DNA of 45,086 nt from a virus. The DNA lies in the IMG/VR virus record IMGVR_UViG_3300045282_000093, positions 1-45,086 of that record, one strand, 5' to 3'. Each line of letters begins with the position of its first letter. Position 1 is the stretch's first letter. Position numbers and translations under genes: made by a program. Below the pieces are notes generated by a model. That model searched no databases and had not been told where the DNA came from. It saw only the letters and a program-made list of their open reading frames with translations. Below, piece after piece: positions 6,278-13,155 of this stretch.

Positions 6278-6637
6278 GTGGAAGACCTCACACCAATGCA
6301 GAAGCACGAGCAGGAGTTGAGCGCCCTGCCCAACGAAGCCCTAGTGCAGAAGCTCATCGCCTGCGAGAAGTCCCTCGACGCCGCAATGGGCGTGCATCTC
6401 CTCACCCTCAAGAGCATCTCAGTAGGCATGGAGATCGGCATCCCCATCGCAATGATCATGAAGTCCATCGCCCCAGTGCTGCTGGAGCGCAACAAGTGGA
6501 TGGAGAAGATTGACAACGAGTTCGGCTTCGACAAGGTGCGGCAGCAGAAGTTTCTCGGCGGCAGGCTCACCGAAAAGGAGATGATCGCCGTCACTCGCGC
6601 AGCCCACGACAAGGAGATGGAGCGTGAAGATCGGTAA
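6278..6637 (+). CDS. helical early protein with hydrophobic centre, unknown
   Basis: 119 aa from a GTG preceded by GGAGGGAGGTGA. Amphipathic helices flank a hydrophobic stretch (~45-65: VGMEIGIPIAMIMKSIAPVL), with a charged C-terminal helix. It could be membrane-associated. No family recognised. Confidence 0.6.
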   Translation: MEDLTPMQKHEQELSALPNEALVQKLIACEKSLDAAMGVHLLTLKSISVGMEIGIPIAMIMKSIAPVLLERNKWMEKIDNEFGFDKVRQQKFLGGRLTEKEMIAVTRAAHDKEMEREDR

Positions 6638-6767
6638 GCTGCACGGACTGCGGCTCCCGCCCACCACCCTCCTCGACCTTGACCCCGAAACCCACAACCC
6701 TCACAAGGGGGACGTAGTGGAGGTGATTCATGAAGCGCAAGCACCCACATCCCGTTGTCCCCCGTAG
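6624..6767 (+). CDS. small early protein, unknown
   Basis: 47 aa from a GTG inside the end of the previous gene (overlap 14 nt). It reads MKIGKLHGLRLPPTTLLDLD..., and GGAG lies just upstream. Its end overlaps the next gene by 38 nt. Supported mainly by start, spacing and open frame. Confidence 0.4.
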   Translation: MKIGKLHGLRLPPTTLLDLDPETHNPHKGDVVEVIHEAQAPTSRCPP

Positions 6768-6918
6768 AAAGGTCTTCGGGGTCACGCCAACCCACACCCA
6801 CTGCACTCTTGCAAGTGTAGTGGGCCTCCTCATGCACTACTTCGGACACCCGTGGGTAGTGTATGGCCTCACCCTCCTCCTCATCGCAGAAGTCTTGCGG
6901 TGGCACATCGAAGCATAG
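6730..6918 (+). CDS. small membrane protein
   Basis: 62 aa: a basic N-terminus (MKRKHPHPVVPRRK) then a hydrophobic segment from about residue 28 (LASVVGLLMHYFG, VVYGLTLLLIAEVL). GGAGGTGA sits just before the ATG. Probably inserted with the basic end in the cytoplasm. Confidence 0.6.
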   Translation: MKRKHPHPVVPRRKVFGVTPTHTHCTLASVVGLLMHYFGHPWVVYGLTLLLIAEVLRWHIEA

Positions 6919-6947
6919 GCACAACCCACAACCCACAAGGAGCCACA

Positions 6948-7286
6948 ATGTCGTTGAAGCAGAGCATCGTTGGATCGTGTCTAGTGCGCGGTGATATCCG
7001 TATCGCGGAAGGCACCGACGCCCCGTTCCAGACACAGGAGGCCAGTGTCCGGGCCAGCAGCGCGGCCCGGCCGGGCGCCATCATCGTGAAGATCGGCTGC
7101 CGCACCTACTCCATGCCCAAGGAAACCGCACTGGAGTTGGCCACCGCCCTCTCCAACGCGGGCAACTCCCAGTACGCCAAGCCCGAACAGCAGCCCAAGA
7201 AGTTCGAGGTGGTGGATGGAGGCGGCAAGGTCCTCGCTACTGTGGAAGCCCTCCAGAAGTCCGACATCACCGTCCGTCTGGCCTAA
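6948..7286 (+). CDS. early protein, unknown
   Basis: 112 aa (MSLKQSIVGSCLVRGDIRIA...), with an AAGGAG site before the ATG. The second half has two helix/strand blocks (MPKETALELATALSNAGN, then VVDGGGKVLATVEALQ). No family recognised. A longer upstream frame lacks a ribosome site. Confidence 0.65.
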   Translation: MSLKQSIVGSCLVRGDIRIAEGTDAPFQTQEASVRASSAARPGAIIVKIGCRTYSMPKETALELATALSNAGNSQYAKPEQQPKKFEVVDGGGKVLATVEALQKSDITVRLA

Positions 7287-7300
7287 GGAGGCCCCACCCC

Positions 7301-7651
7301 ATGCACGAATACCTCAACATCAAGGCTAGCGTGGGCAATACTTGCTTCGCTGCCGTGAAGAATCCCCCCACCGACCTTCCTGTGTCGGTGGGGGAGGTCC
7401 AGCAGGAGTGGCCCAACGAACCGGGCTTTCGTCTCGGCAACATCTTCCTAACCTTCGGCACCCAAGCTGCCTACATGCCAGCAGCCGCAGCCCGGAGGAT
7501 TGCCGACGCCCTCAACGAAGCCGCCACCCTCGCAGAGGCGTACAAAGCCCCCATGAAGCGGTGGGAAGTAGTGGTTGCAGGGAAGGTAGCCTACAACTGC
7601 ATCTCCTCCACCACGAAGCCCACCATCCGAACCAAGAGAGGAACCAAGTAG
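7301..7651 (+). CDS. early protein, unknown
   Basis: 116 aa, beginning MHEYLNIKASVGNTCFAAVK, with a helix (AAARRIADALNEAATLAEAY) near residues 62-81. AAGGAGG lies upstream. A strand-rich first half then a helix resembles the neighbour at 6948, which suggests but does not prove distant relation. Confidence 0.6.
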   Translation: MHEYLNIKASVGNTCFAAVKNPPTDLPVSVGEVQQEWPNEPGFRLGNIFLTFGTQAAYMPAAAARRIADALNEAATLAEAYKAPMKRWEVVVAGKVAYNCISSTTKPTIRTKRGTK

Positions 7652-8017
7652 ATGATGCGCTATCCCAAGAAGCTCGTTGACGCAGTGAAGCGTGGCGCCG
7701 TCCTTATGGACGCCATCTCCCCCGACTGGGCACAGAAGCTCGTGGAGAAGAACGGTGCCCTTGACATGGATGACGCCGACCACTGCGTGCTTGGCACCAC
7801 CATGAAATCCTACTGGACTGCCCGGGACGTGATCTTCGCCCAGTTCTCCAAAGAGCCCCTCCCCACCCGTGATGGTTGGTCGCTCCGAGACCTCCAAGCG
7901 GAGAAGTATGGGTTCCTCCCAATGGGGGAAAATTGGAAGGATACTTCCAACCAACTCGCCGGCCTCTGGACGGCCGCTGCAACGGATCGCGTGACCGGGC
8001 GCTACAGACCGCGCTAG
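7652..8017 (+). CDS. small early protein of the D-x-x-x-C-V-L-G type
   Basis: 121 aa. DAISPDWAQKLVEKNGALDM followed by DDADHCVLG, and a later EKYGFLP...LAGLW block, match the pattern of hypothetical phage proteins with LDMSDxxxCVLGQ and GFD...L...W. Function unknown. Start follows the previous TAG directly (TAGATGATG). Confidence 0.6.
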   Translation: MMRYPKKLVDAVKRGAVLMDAISPDWAQKLVEKNGALDMDDADHCVLGTTMKSYWTARDVIFAQFSKEPLPTRDGWSLRDLQAEKYGFLPMGENWKDTSNQLAGLWTAAATDRVTGRYRPR

Positions 8018-8510
8018 CGTTCCAAGGATGCCCTAGGATCGACGATCATCCCCGCCCTAGGGTTCTGAGTCAAGGTTCGGCCTCTCGGGGCTAGCAGCCC
8101 GGCCAATCGGGGTAGAATCCCCAGCCATACGGCCCCCCGAGAGGTCGGAAGGTCAAGAGAGTGTCAAGGGTTTGATCCCCGCCTCCCTATAGACTCCTAC
8201 TCCGGTGTTCAGGGGATTTGGCGGAGCCAACTTCCGGGCGCTCCCGCGACCGGGAGCTTGATCCCCGGAGGGGTCTATTAAGGCGAACGCATCAAAGCAA
8301 TTCCAGCCAATGTTTATGCGGCTGCAATGCACTTTTTAGGGTGCGGAGGCACATCAAAGTCCTCGCAACCCGCTGGGCCGCAGCGAATTGCAGCATATCA
8401 AAGATTGGATTGATTCGGAGTTGTGGGAGCATCAATCAAACCCCGCCCTTCACAAAGGTTTAACGAATCCCCCGGCCCCGAGCCGAATCAGAACCCAAAC
8501 GGAGGAATCT
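8018..8510 (+). other. 493-nt non-coding gap with dyads and short repeats
   Basis: No convincing gene. It holds CCCTAGG/CCTAGGG (8031-8037/8056-8062) enclosing GATCGACGATC, the stem element 8079-8146, and GGGTGCGGAGG/CCTCGCAACCC (8339-8349/8361-8371). It also holds ATCAAAG-type words at 8291, 8353, 8397 and (ATCAAAC) 8435, plus long-range pairs GCTGCAAT/ATTGCAGC and GCAATTC/GAATTGC. The right half is noticeably AT-richer. It could hold small RNAs or a replication origin. Confidence 0.45.
8079..8146 (+). ncRNA. stem element 2 (inverted pair of the 12-mer)
   Basis: 68 nt. Outer helix GGCCTCTCGGGG/CCCCGAGAGGTC (12 bp, one G-T), with GGGG-TAGAAT-CCCC inside. Compared with element 1 (3696-3766), the outer helix keeps GGCC-n-CTCG/CGAG-n-GGTC but swaps a G-C pair for T-A, a compensatory change. 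The right arm (8133-8144) is an exact copy of the dispersed 12-mer. RNA element or paired DNA-binding site are both possible. Confidence 0.45.
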
Positions 8511-8831
8511 ATGAAAACGCTTCAAGAGGCAGTGGATGCACTCCCCGATACCGCAGATGGTATTAGGGACTACTTCCTCGCCGAGGGCATCAAGACCCCC
8601 GCAAACTACGTGGACATCGTTGTGAACTGCCCGATGTCCCTCTATCTACAGCGAGAGACGGGGCTCCATATCGGAGGAGCTTCTGGCCTCTTCGGCGAGT
8701 TTAGGGCAGAGAAGTACGGGTGCTACGTTGTAGGAGGGCAGAAAGTATCTCTCACTTACGCAGCCACGCAGTTCGTGGGGAACTTCGACCATGGTATGTA
8801 TCCCGAACTGAGAGAACGGGGGAAGAAATGA
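8511..8831 (+). CDS. small protein of the CPMxxYL family, copy 1
   Basis: 106 aa. Begins MKTLQEAVDALPDTADGIRD, has NCPMSLYLQRETG in the middle and GNFDHGMYPELRE at the end. The next gene shares all three blocks, and the gene at 12789 shares the middle one. Small proteins of this layout are common in phages and unassigned; the Cys may be part of a metal or contact site. GGAGG precedes the ATG. Confidence 0.7.
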   Translation: MKTLQEAVDALPDTADGIRDYFLAEGIKTPANYVDIVVNCPMSLYLQRETGLHIGGASGLFGEFRAEKYGCYVVGGQKVSLTYAATQFVGNFDHGMYPELRERGKK

Positions 8832-9142
8832 CCATCAAAGAAGCCCTCGATGCCCTGCCGGACACCCCGGAGGCCATCGCCGCCCTATTCGTACAGAAGG
8901 GCATCAAGTATGATAAGACCAAGCGGGCATACTACACCACGGTGTGTCCCATGGCCCAGTATCTCTCTATCATGACAGGCCAACCTTGTCGTGGTACTGC
9001 ACGGGAGTGGTGGGTGGACACTACTATCGGTACATTGAGCGCCTCAGCGAGAGTCGTTGACAACACAACTCTCGCGCCCAGTGCGGCAAAGCAGTTCGTA
9101 TACCTCTTCGACGAAGGTAATTACCCCGAACTCAGGCGCTAG
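8828..9142 (+). CDS. small protein of the CPMxxYL family, copy 2
   Basis: 104 aa, overlapping copy 1 by ATGA. It contains EALDALPDTPEAIAALF, CPMAQYLSIMTG and LFDEGNYPELRR, each aligning with the preceding protein. This is a clear tandem duplication that has diverged strongly at the DNA level. Function unknown. Confidence 0.7.
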   Translation: MTIKEALDALPDTPEAIAALFVQKGIKYDKTKRAYYTTVCPMAQYLSIMTGQPCRGTAREWWVDTTIGTLSASARVVDNTTLAPSAAKQFVYLFDEGNYPELRR

Positions 9143-9143
9143 T

Positions 9144-9287
9144 ATGCCCCAGTACGCATACCTTGAAGGGGACCACTGCACCAAGCATCCCCACTACACC
9201 GCCACACGCAAGCCCACGAGCGGCTGCTCAAAGTGCTGGGTCCTGTATATGGTGGCGTTGTGGAAGCAACAGAAAGTGCTACCATAG
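9144..9287 (+). CDS. small zinc-finger-like protein
   Basis: 47 aa. HCTKHPHYTATRKPTSGCSK then C gives a C/H...C-x-x-C pattern like small phage proteins with HPxYxAxRxPxxxCxxC. It starts 1 nt after the previous TAG. Probably binds zinc; function unknown. Confidence 0.6.
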   Translation: MPQYAYLEGDHCTKHPHYTATRKPTSGCSKCWVLYMVALWKQQKVLP

Positions 9288-9291
9288 AGTA

Positions 9292-9533
9292 GTGGGCACC
9301 GCACCCTCATACTACCGTCACACCATCCCCCTACCCCGCGACTGGGCCTCAGGTTCCTGCGGAATGGTTGTGGGTGGAAGCGGCCAATGGGTACAGCCCA
9401 CGGTGGGGCGTTGACCGAGCCCCGAAAGCCTAGGCTCCCACTATTCCTCCTGCTGAGGCTCTGGTGGTCAAGCAAACTTGGTTCGGTTGGGGAGGCGCAG
9501 GCCCATTCGTATTAGCGCCTCAGCGGTGCCCAC
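9292..9533 (+). ncRNA. candidate structured RNA closed by an 11-bp helix
   Basis: GTGGGCACCGC (9292-9302) is perfectly complementary to GCGGTGCCCAC (9523-9533). Inside are GCCTCAG/CTGAGGC (long-range), GTGGG/CCCAC, GGGGC-GTTGACCGA-GCCCC, CAAG-CAAA-CTTG and AGGCGC/GCGCCT next to the closing helix. The 242 nt contain no convincing gene, and a normal ribosome site for the next gene follows. I cannot match it to a named RNA class. Alternatives are a chance set of dyads or a recombination site. Confidence 0.4.
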
Positions 9534-9552
9534 AAACAACAAAGGAGAAGGC

Positions 9553-9612
9553 ATGATTACAAAAGATGCCGCCTTGCGCCGCGCCGTCTCTGGACAGGAG
9601 GAACGCCGGTGA
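9553..9612 (+). CDS. possible 19-aa leader peptide
   Basis: ATG with AAAGGAGAAGG upstream encodes MITKDAALRRAVSGQEERR. Its TGA overlaps the GTG of the next gene, so it may serve translational coupling. Too short for certainty. Confidence 0.3.
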   Translation: MITKDAALRRAVSGQEERR

Positions 9613-10052
9613 GCGAGCGGAGGGTGTCGGATGCGGAAGTTGCTCGATGCTGCAACGACGACATGAAAGCCGATCCCCCAACGGGGCGCGGTTCGATCAT
9701 CACGGCATTGGCCCGCGATCTACGCCAATCCCGAGCTGCGCTAGCCGAGAGCGAGGAGTCGCTCTGCGCGTCACGCTCTACGGTCGCACACGGAACCCGT
9801 CTCGTGCAGGCCGCCGAGGGCCGCGTGCGAGAGCTGGAGGCGGCGCTGCGCTGCGAAGGCACCAGCACCGGACAACACGAGTGGCGGGCAGGAGAGTATG
9901 ACGGCCACGCTCGCGGACACTGGTGCTGCCGCTGCGCCCGCGACGCGAGAGACATCGTTGACGGCATACTCGCATCGGCCCCAGAGAGTGGCGCGGGGGC
10001 GCGTTCATTCGTCACGGGGCCGCCCAACAATATCGCGAGTCGGGAGCCATGA
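9609..10052 (+). CDS. early protein with helical centre and Cys-rich segment
   Basis: 147 aa from a GTG overlapping the previous stop; AGGAGG lies 5-10 nt upstream. Residues ~28-80 look like a long helix or coiled coil (ARDLRQSRAALAESEESL, VRELEAAL). GHWCCRCARDARD (~102-114) may bind metal. It is more GC-rich than its neighbours, hinting at a separate origin. Function unknown. Confidence 0.5.
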   Translation: MSERRVSDAEVARCCNDDMKADPPTGRGSIITALARDLRQSRAALAESEESLCASRSTVAHGTRLVQAAEGRVRELEAALRCEGTSTGQHEWRAGEYDGHARGHWCCRCARDARDIVDGILASAPESGAGARSFVTGPPNNIASREP

Positions 10053-10249
10053 CTCCTAATGCCTGCACAATTTGTGGTACTGTTCCGAAGTATAGAAACT
10101 GGAAGTCCACCCATGTGTTTGAGTGTAAGTGCATTGGTCTAGTACGCTGCGATAGTATCGCCTATGAGGCCGCAGTGCTGTACTGGAACAAACACAACCG
10201 TCTCAAGAAGCCCGGATGGGACGAACTACGGAGGTTAGATGTATCCTGA
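10049..10249 (+). CDS. Lar-like zinc-ribbon protein (restriction alleviation family)
   Basis: 66 aa. ACTICGTVPKYRNW gives the first CxxC, FECKCIGLVRC the second Cys cluster, and YEAAVLYWNKHNR matches the AixxWNxR end of the Lar/restriction-alleviation family. Lar-type proteins modulate type I restriction-modification; family membership is by pattern, and the activity is inferred. Overlaps the previous gene by 4 nt (ATGA). Confidence 0.5.
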   Translation: MTPNACTICGTVPKYRNWKSTHVFECKCIGLVRCDSIAYEAAVLYWNKHNRLKKPGWDELRRLDVS

Positions 10250-10385
10250 TTACGTGCTGTTTCGCCTCTCGAAGGAGGCAAGAGTCAAGCTAGCACGCGT
10301 GCGAGATTACATGCTGTACGACCGGCTCGTGTCCCCCTACCAAGCGTTTCGTATCACAGAGGCCCGCGCAAAGCTAGGAGTCTAG
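10239..10385 (+). CDS. small early protein, unknown
   Basis: 48 aa, MYPDYVLFRLSKEARVKLAR then VRDYMLYDRLVSPYQAFRIT...: compact, basic and helical, as in small DNA-binding proteins. CGGAGG precedes the ATG, which overlaps the previous gene by 11 nt. Confidence 0.5.
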   Translation: MYPDYVLFRLSKEARVKLARVRDYMLYDRLVSPYQAFRITEARAKLGV

Positions 10386-10386
10386 C

Positions 10387-10521
10387 ATGCCATTTGCAGT
10401 GATGTTCAAGATCAACGATTACATATATGGAATCCAGCTTGATGGCCGTGTGTTCCGTATCCACATAATGGACATTCACGGCAGCGGTAAGTGGCGGTGG
10501 AATGAGGTGAAGTCCCTATAG
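10387..10521 (+). CDS. small early protein, unknown
   Basis: 44 aa, MPFAVMFKINDYIYGIQLDG..., strand-rich, starting 1 nt after the previous TAG. Its end contains GAGGTGA, a strong ribosome site, just before the helicase frame. Confidence 0.5.
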   Translation: MPFAVMFKINDYIYGIQLDGRVFRIHIMDIHGSGKWRWNEVKSL

Positions 10522-10577
10522 ATACTTACTACTCCCCTGAAGAACTAGAGCACGCAGAAGACACTGCCCTAGCACAG

Positions 10578-11537
10578 ATGCGCGGTGCGTGGCTGAGTGA
10601 ACTCATCACCAAGCCCCCGCCGCCTTGGCTATTCCAAGGCTTCATGCGATCAAATAGCATCACCATGATTAGTGCTCCACCCTCCAGCAACAAAACCACC
10701 TTCATGCTGGGGATGGCGTTGGCGTTGGACTACAACCTTCCCCTCCTTGGGCAGTTCAACCCAACGCATCCCCGCAGTGTGTTGTTCATTGGCGGCGGTG
10801 ACAGCCCCGACTGGGACTATGGCGCCCTAAGTCTCAAACTCATGCGGGGTTACAGCATCGCCCCCGAGAGGAGGGCAATGTGTGGTATCGCCGTCCTCCC
10901 CTATGAGGGGTTCAAGCTAACCGATGTAGCCTCACAAGAGTGGTTGAGCGAGTGGATCAATCTCAACCATCCCGATGTCATTATGATTGATACTCTCCTA
11001 AGTGTACACCGGGGAGATGAGAATGACAACGGGCAGATGAACGCAGTGATGGCAGTATTGAAGGCACTCAGAGATAAGCACAAGATCACGATTGTATTTG
11101 GCCACCATACCGCCAAGCCCTCCCAAGGCAACGCCGGAACCGGCAACTACGCGGCCCGTGGCGCAAGCGCAATCAGTGCAGCATGTGACTTCCATTTCCA
11201 GTTGTCGAAGCGTGGTGACAGGGTGAAGGTGCTGGCAGCTAAAGGCCGTGGCGCAGCAATGGAAGAACCTGTCACCTACTTCGACATATCCCGCGACCTG
11301 ACAGACGAGGGCCCCAGCATAAAGCTCCTCGCCCCGACCGACAAGAAAGAGCTACTCCTGCTCGCGGCCCTCAAGTCAGGTCCCAAGTCCCGAAAGGAAC
11401 TCTCCCTAGTATTGCGTCCCTTATTCCCAGATGCAACGGAGCCACAACTCTACAACGCTGTGGCAAACAACCTCGTGATGATGAAGGCTCGAAGGCTAGT
11501 GAAGTCCCCCTCCCGAGGAGTATGGTCCCTATGGTAA
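10578..11537 (+). CDS. RepA-like/AAA_25 replicative helicase ATPase
   Basis: 319 aa, RecA-fold ATPase. APPSSNKTT (33-41) is the Walker A loop, with Asn where Gly usually precedes Lys. VIMID (134-138) is Walker B. TIVFGHHTAK (171-180) is the motif-3 strand, and the Gly/Ala-rich GNYAARGASAISAACD segment is typical of RepA/RadA-like hexameric ATPases. It probably unwinds DNA ahead of the polymerase at 18148. ATG 10578 lacks a ribosome site; the frame is open upstream to 10506 and GAGGTGA (10504-10510) would suit an ATA at 10518, so the true N-terminus is uncertain. Confidence 0.75.
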   Translation: MRGAWLSELITKPPPPWLFQGFMRSNSITMISAPPSSNKTTFMLGMALALDYNLPLLGQFNPTHPRSVLFIGGGDSPDWDYGALSLKLMRGYSIAPERRAMCGIAVLPYEGFKLTDVASQEWLSEWINLNHPDVIMIDTLLSVHRGDENDNGQMNAVMAVLKALRDKHKITIVFGHHTAKPSQGNAGTGNYAARGASAISAACDFHFQLSKRGDRVKVLAAKGRGAAMEEPVTYFDISRDLTDEGPSIKLLAPTDKKELLLLAALKSGPKSRKELSLVLRPLFPDATEPQLYNAVANNLVMMKARRLVKSPSRGVWSLW

Positions 11538-11611
11538 GGATCATCGTAGGCACCCTCGTGCTCCTCCTCATCATGGCCCTCCTCAACAAGACCACAGAAA
11601 GAAAGGACTAG
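11531..11611 (+). CDS. membrane micropeptide
   Basis: 26 aa, MVRIIVGTLVLLLIMALLNK then TTERKD: one hydrophobic helix and a charged tail. Overlaps the helicase gene end by 7 nt and stops directly before the nuclease GTG. Confidence 0.45.
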   Translation: MVRIIVGTLVLLLIMALLNKTTERKD

Positions 11612-12421
11612 GTGCGCTTTAACATCTCCCAACTGAAGCTCCACCACCAATGCGCCCAGAAGTCCCACTACCGGGACATCCAGAAGCGTGGTCCAGTGGA
11701 GAAGTCAGAGCCCCTCACCCTCGGGACCCTCTGGCACAAGGCCATGGCAGACCTGATGACGGGGAGTGAGACACTACCCCCCGAGCGGGCGATGGCACCC
11801 GAGGAGATTCAGAAGAAGTGGGACGAGACCCTAGCACCCCTCGTCCCGCTCGTGGTGGACATGCTCCCCCGTGGGTACAAGGTTCTAGCAGTGGAGCAGC
11901 CCCTCAGTGTGCCCATCGGCCCACACTGGTTGGAGGGAACGCCAGACCTATTGATTACATGGAACGGTAAAATCTGGCACGTCCAGTACAAAACCCTGAA
12001 CCCCTCGACGCCGCTGCACATCTACACAGAAACCCAGCGGGTGGATTGGCACGAGAGCGGCTACGAGGCGATGATTTGTCATAACTATGACGATCCCCCG
12101 GTCGGCGGCACCATCCTAATCGTTGCGCGGAAGCTCTCCGCGAAGAGCATCGCCGAGAAGCCCGGCCAAGCCGTGAGTGTGCATTACTTGGTGCGGCGCC
12201 CCGCCGAAGTAGCGGAGGCCCTCGCCGATATGTACACCGAGATGGAGGCGATCTACAAGGAGGGCCCGAAGGGAGAGTACAACCGGATTCAGAAGAACCC
12301 CGGCGCATGTGGCGGGGTGTACGGCAACCAACTCTGCCCGTACTTCCATGTGTGCTATGGAGGGAAATCCATCTTGGACTTCCCCATCATTCCAGACAGG
12401 TATACACAGGAGGCTAAGTGA
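11612..12421 (+). CDS. PD-(D/E)XK nuclease, RecB/Cas4-like with probable Fe-S cluster
   Basis: 269 aa from a GTG. GTLWH (38-42) is the GxxxH motif. EGTPDLLITW (PD at 111-112) and HVQYKT (Q125, K127) are the catalytic PD and the (D/E)XK position, here Q-x-K. Four Cys (14, 233, 242, 248, the last two as CPYFHVC) are placed as in Cas4/AddB-type enzymes that hold a 4Fe-4S cluster. It is likely an exonuclease acting in recombination or replication. It sits between helicase and primase. The Gln at the (D/E)XK position is a variation whose effect on activity I cannot judge. Confidence 0.75.
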   Translation: MRFNISQLKLHHQCAQKSHYRDIQKRGPVEKSEPLTLGTLWHKAMADLMTGSETLPPERAMAPEEIQKKWDETLAPLVPLVVDMLPRGYKVLAVEQPLSVPIGPHWLEGTPDLLITWNGKIWHVQYKTLNPSTPLHIYTETQRVDWHESGYEAMICHNYDDPPVGGTILIVARKLSAKSIAEKPGQAVSVHYLVRRPAEVAEALADMYTEMEAIYKEGPKGEYNRIQKNPGACGGVYGNQLCPYFHVCYGGKSILDFPIIPDRYTQEAK

Positions 12422-12789
12422 AAGTAGAGTACAGTTCTAACAACTCCGGTGGATACTGGTGGTTGAAGGACAAGGACTGGCAGGCCCTAGAGGATGCAGG
12501 GTGGTATGTCCACTGGGGGCGCGACCAGTTCTGCCACAGTAATTAGGAACCCCGCACCCCACCCATCTGCCCTACCGCAAAAGGCTGCCCCGGCCATAGG
12601 GCATTCGAGCATCTCACCGATATGCGTGAGGATGATAGGTGGTTGGACGCAGCCGCGACCCATGCGGATAAGGAGTTCCCATCAATCCAAGCCGCGATTG
12701 ACGAGTGGGAAAGTGTAGTTGGACAAGACGCAAACGAAGAAGGCTGCCCCTGCTGTGGGCAGCCCCATAACTTCTACGGAGGTAAGTAG
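12418..12789 (+). pseudogene. conserved-looking GCxCCGxPHNF protein interrupted by an in-frame TAG
   Basis: A GTG overlapping the nuclease stop (GTGA) opens a frame reading MKVEYSSNNSGGYWWLKDKD up to residue 42. Codon 43 is TAG (12544-12546), and the same frame then stays open for 80 codons to the TAG at 12787. The second part ends GQDANEEGCPCCGQPHNF. Small phage proteins I know join an N-terminal SNNSGGxWWL block to a C-terminal GCxCCGPPHxF block in one chain, so the two halves belong together. The second half has no ribosome site or good start of its own. Either a nonsense mutation, readthrough, or a sequencing error. Confidence 0.6.
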
Positions 12790-13151
12790 TGGCTACGAAG
12801 AAAGTTGTGTTGACTAAGGCCGACATCAAGACGCGTATTGCTGACGCCATCCACAACCTCACGGCTTCTGCCGACACGCCGATTGAGGTAGCGCAGGTGC
12901 TTCTCAGAGAGGGTGTGCGTGGTGCGAAGTGTGCTGACTCTGAGAAGTGTCCGCTCGCACAGTATTTTGCCAACGCACTGGAGAAGGGCTACATCGTGAG
13001 CGTGCCGGACTTCAGCGTGGAAGGTCCGGGGCTGGACGAGCCGTTCTACTTTAAGGTCCCGGCTAAGGCAGAGCAACTCTTCTACCGGTTTATCGAGACC
13101 TTCGACAGCTTCAACGATTTCGTCAAGCTCACCGCCACTCGGAAGAAGTAG
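12789..13151 (+). CDS. small protein related to the CPMxxYL family
   Basis: 120 aa from a GTG in a TAGTG junction. It starts MATKKVVLTKADIK, and KCADSEKCPLAQYFANALEK resembles the CPMAQYL block of the proteins at 8511 and 8828. Ends in a Phe-rich helix and basic tail. Function unknown. Confidence 0.65.
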   Translation: MATKKVVLTKADIKTRIADAIHNLTASADTPIEVAQVLLREGVRGAKCADSEKCPLAQYFANALEKGYIVSVPDFSVEGPGLDEPFYFKVPAKAEQLFYRFIETFDSFNDFVKLTATRKK

Positions 13152-13155
13152 CACC

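Noticed and set aside
8079-8200. Possible tRNA (segments such as GGGTTTGATCCCC)
   Set aside because: No cloverleaf with a matching acceptor, anticodon and T arm can be drawn; the arms next to the T-like loop do not pair.
12544-12546. Genome-wide TAG recoding
   Set aside because: Many genes end in TAG with a closely coupled next start (TAGTG at 277, 12787, 15682, 16415, 17759, 18146), so TAG works as a stop here.
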